From an uncultured Erysipelotrichaceae bacterium (GTDB lineage: Bacteria > Bacillota_I > Bacilli_A > Erysipelotrichales > Erysipelotrichaceae), in contig CADBMY010000086.1 of assembly GCA_902795905.1 (NCBI GenBank), forward strand, positions 1-12,270: a stretch of DNA of 12,270 nucleotides. Reading direction: 5' to 3'. Of this stretch, positions 12,128-12,270 are shown piece after piece. The position numbers and the translations under genes are program-made. Under the pieces are notes generated by a model that searched no databases, had not been told where the DNA came from, and worked only from the letters and a program-made list of their open reading frames with translations. Within the stretch, counting starts at the first letter, position 1. Every line of letters starts with the position of its first letter.

Positions 12128-12270
12128 ATGAATGATGAAAGACCGAAACTGATCAAAGTCAGGGGAGCTCGTGTGCATAACCTGAAGAATATCGATGTGG
12201 ATGTACCGCTGAATCAGATCGTCGGCATTGCCGGTGTTTCCGGGTCCGGAAAGTCATCGCTGGCTCTCGG
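12128..12270 (+). CDS. UvrA-family ATP-binding protein, N-terminal fragment (cut by window end)
   Basis: Only the first 47 complete codons are present. They read [19 protein letters not shown] (9-27), the opening of UvrA-type ABC ATPases, followed by a Walker A loop G-V-S-G-S-G-K-S (36-43) and S-L-A-L-G. UvrA acts as the damage-sensing dimer in nucleotide excision repair. The wording [18 protein letters not shown] differs a little from the common [11 protein letters not shown] of housekeeping UvrA. It may therefore be one of the shorter UvrA-like paralogues found in many Bacillota. This cannot be decided from 47 residues. GTGAGG (12115-12120) lies seven bases before the ATG. Confidence 0.85.
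   Translation, partial: MNDERPKLIKVRGARVHNLKNIDVDVPLNQIVGIAGVSGSGKSSLAL

Noticed and set aside
1..12270. Search for CRISPR arrays, tRNA or rRNA genes, transposases, phage genes or toxin-antitoxin pairs.
   Set aside because: None was seen. Genes are closely packed and all gaps are under 200 bp, filled by promoters, operators and terminators.

Overview
The window looks like the chromosome of a Gram-positive, low-redox, probably gut-type Bacillota (Firmicutes). The evidence is strong AGGAGG-type ribosome binding sites, short tightly packed operons, many U-tailed intrinsic terminators, a DegV/FakB fatty-acid-binding protein, and MarR and HxlR regulators. Base composition is close to 50% GC by eye. 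An Erysipelotrichia- or Clostridia-like host is my guess from gene content and is not proven. I see no insertion sequences, phage genes, CRISPR, tRNA or rRNA.

Layout: (1) 1-1254: an MFS transporter (+) ends at a bidirectional terminator facing degV. (2) 1252-2660: a marR-degV operon on the minus strand. It has a textbook promoter and a perfect 20-bp palindrome at the start of the transcript, probably the autoregulatory operator. (3) 2689-6119: a cytochrome c cassette on the plus strand. It holds a pentaheme ammonia-forming nitrite reductase (NrfA, with the CXXCK active-site heme motif), then ResB and CcsA, the two subunits of a system II cytochrome c synthase. A strong hairpin terminator separates nrfA from resB-ccsA. 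(4) 6133-7179: mutY (adenine DNA glycosylase), minus strand. (5) 7238-8794: a small nucleoside-2-deoxyribosyltransferase-like protein and a tocopherol-cyclase-family protein, both plus strand, each with its own terminator. (6) 8853-11326: an HxlR-type regulator, an amidohydrolase and an AIM24-family protein, all minus strand. (7) 11436-12008: a flavin reductase-like protein divergent from hxlR across an inverted repeat. (8) 12128-12270: the start of a UvrA-family ATPase, cut by the window end.

The most coherent system is the NrfA-ResB-CcsA cassette. NrfA would reduce nitrite to ammonium outside the membrane, and ResB-CcsA would export heme and attach it to the five motifs, including the unusual CXXCK one. 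No NrfH, NrfB or NrfCD electron donor is encoded in the window, and NrfA carries its own N-terminal hydrophobic segment and linker. How electrons reach it is the main open question. A second unit is the divergent hxlR/flavin reductase pair, with an amidohydrolase that lacks the usual HxHxxE glutamate translated directly behind hxlR.
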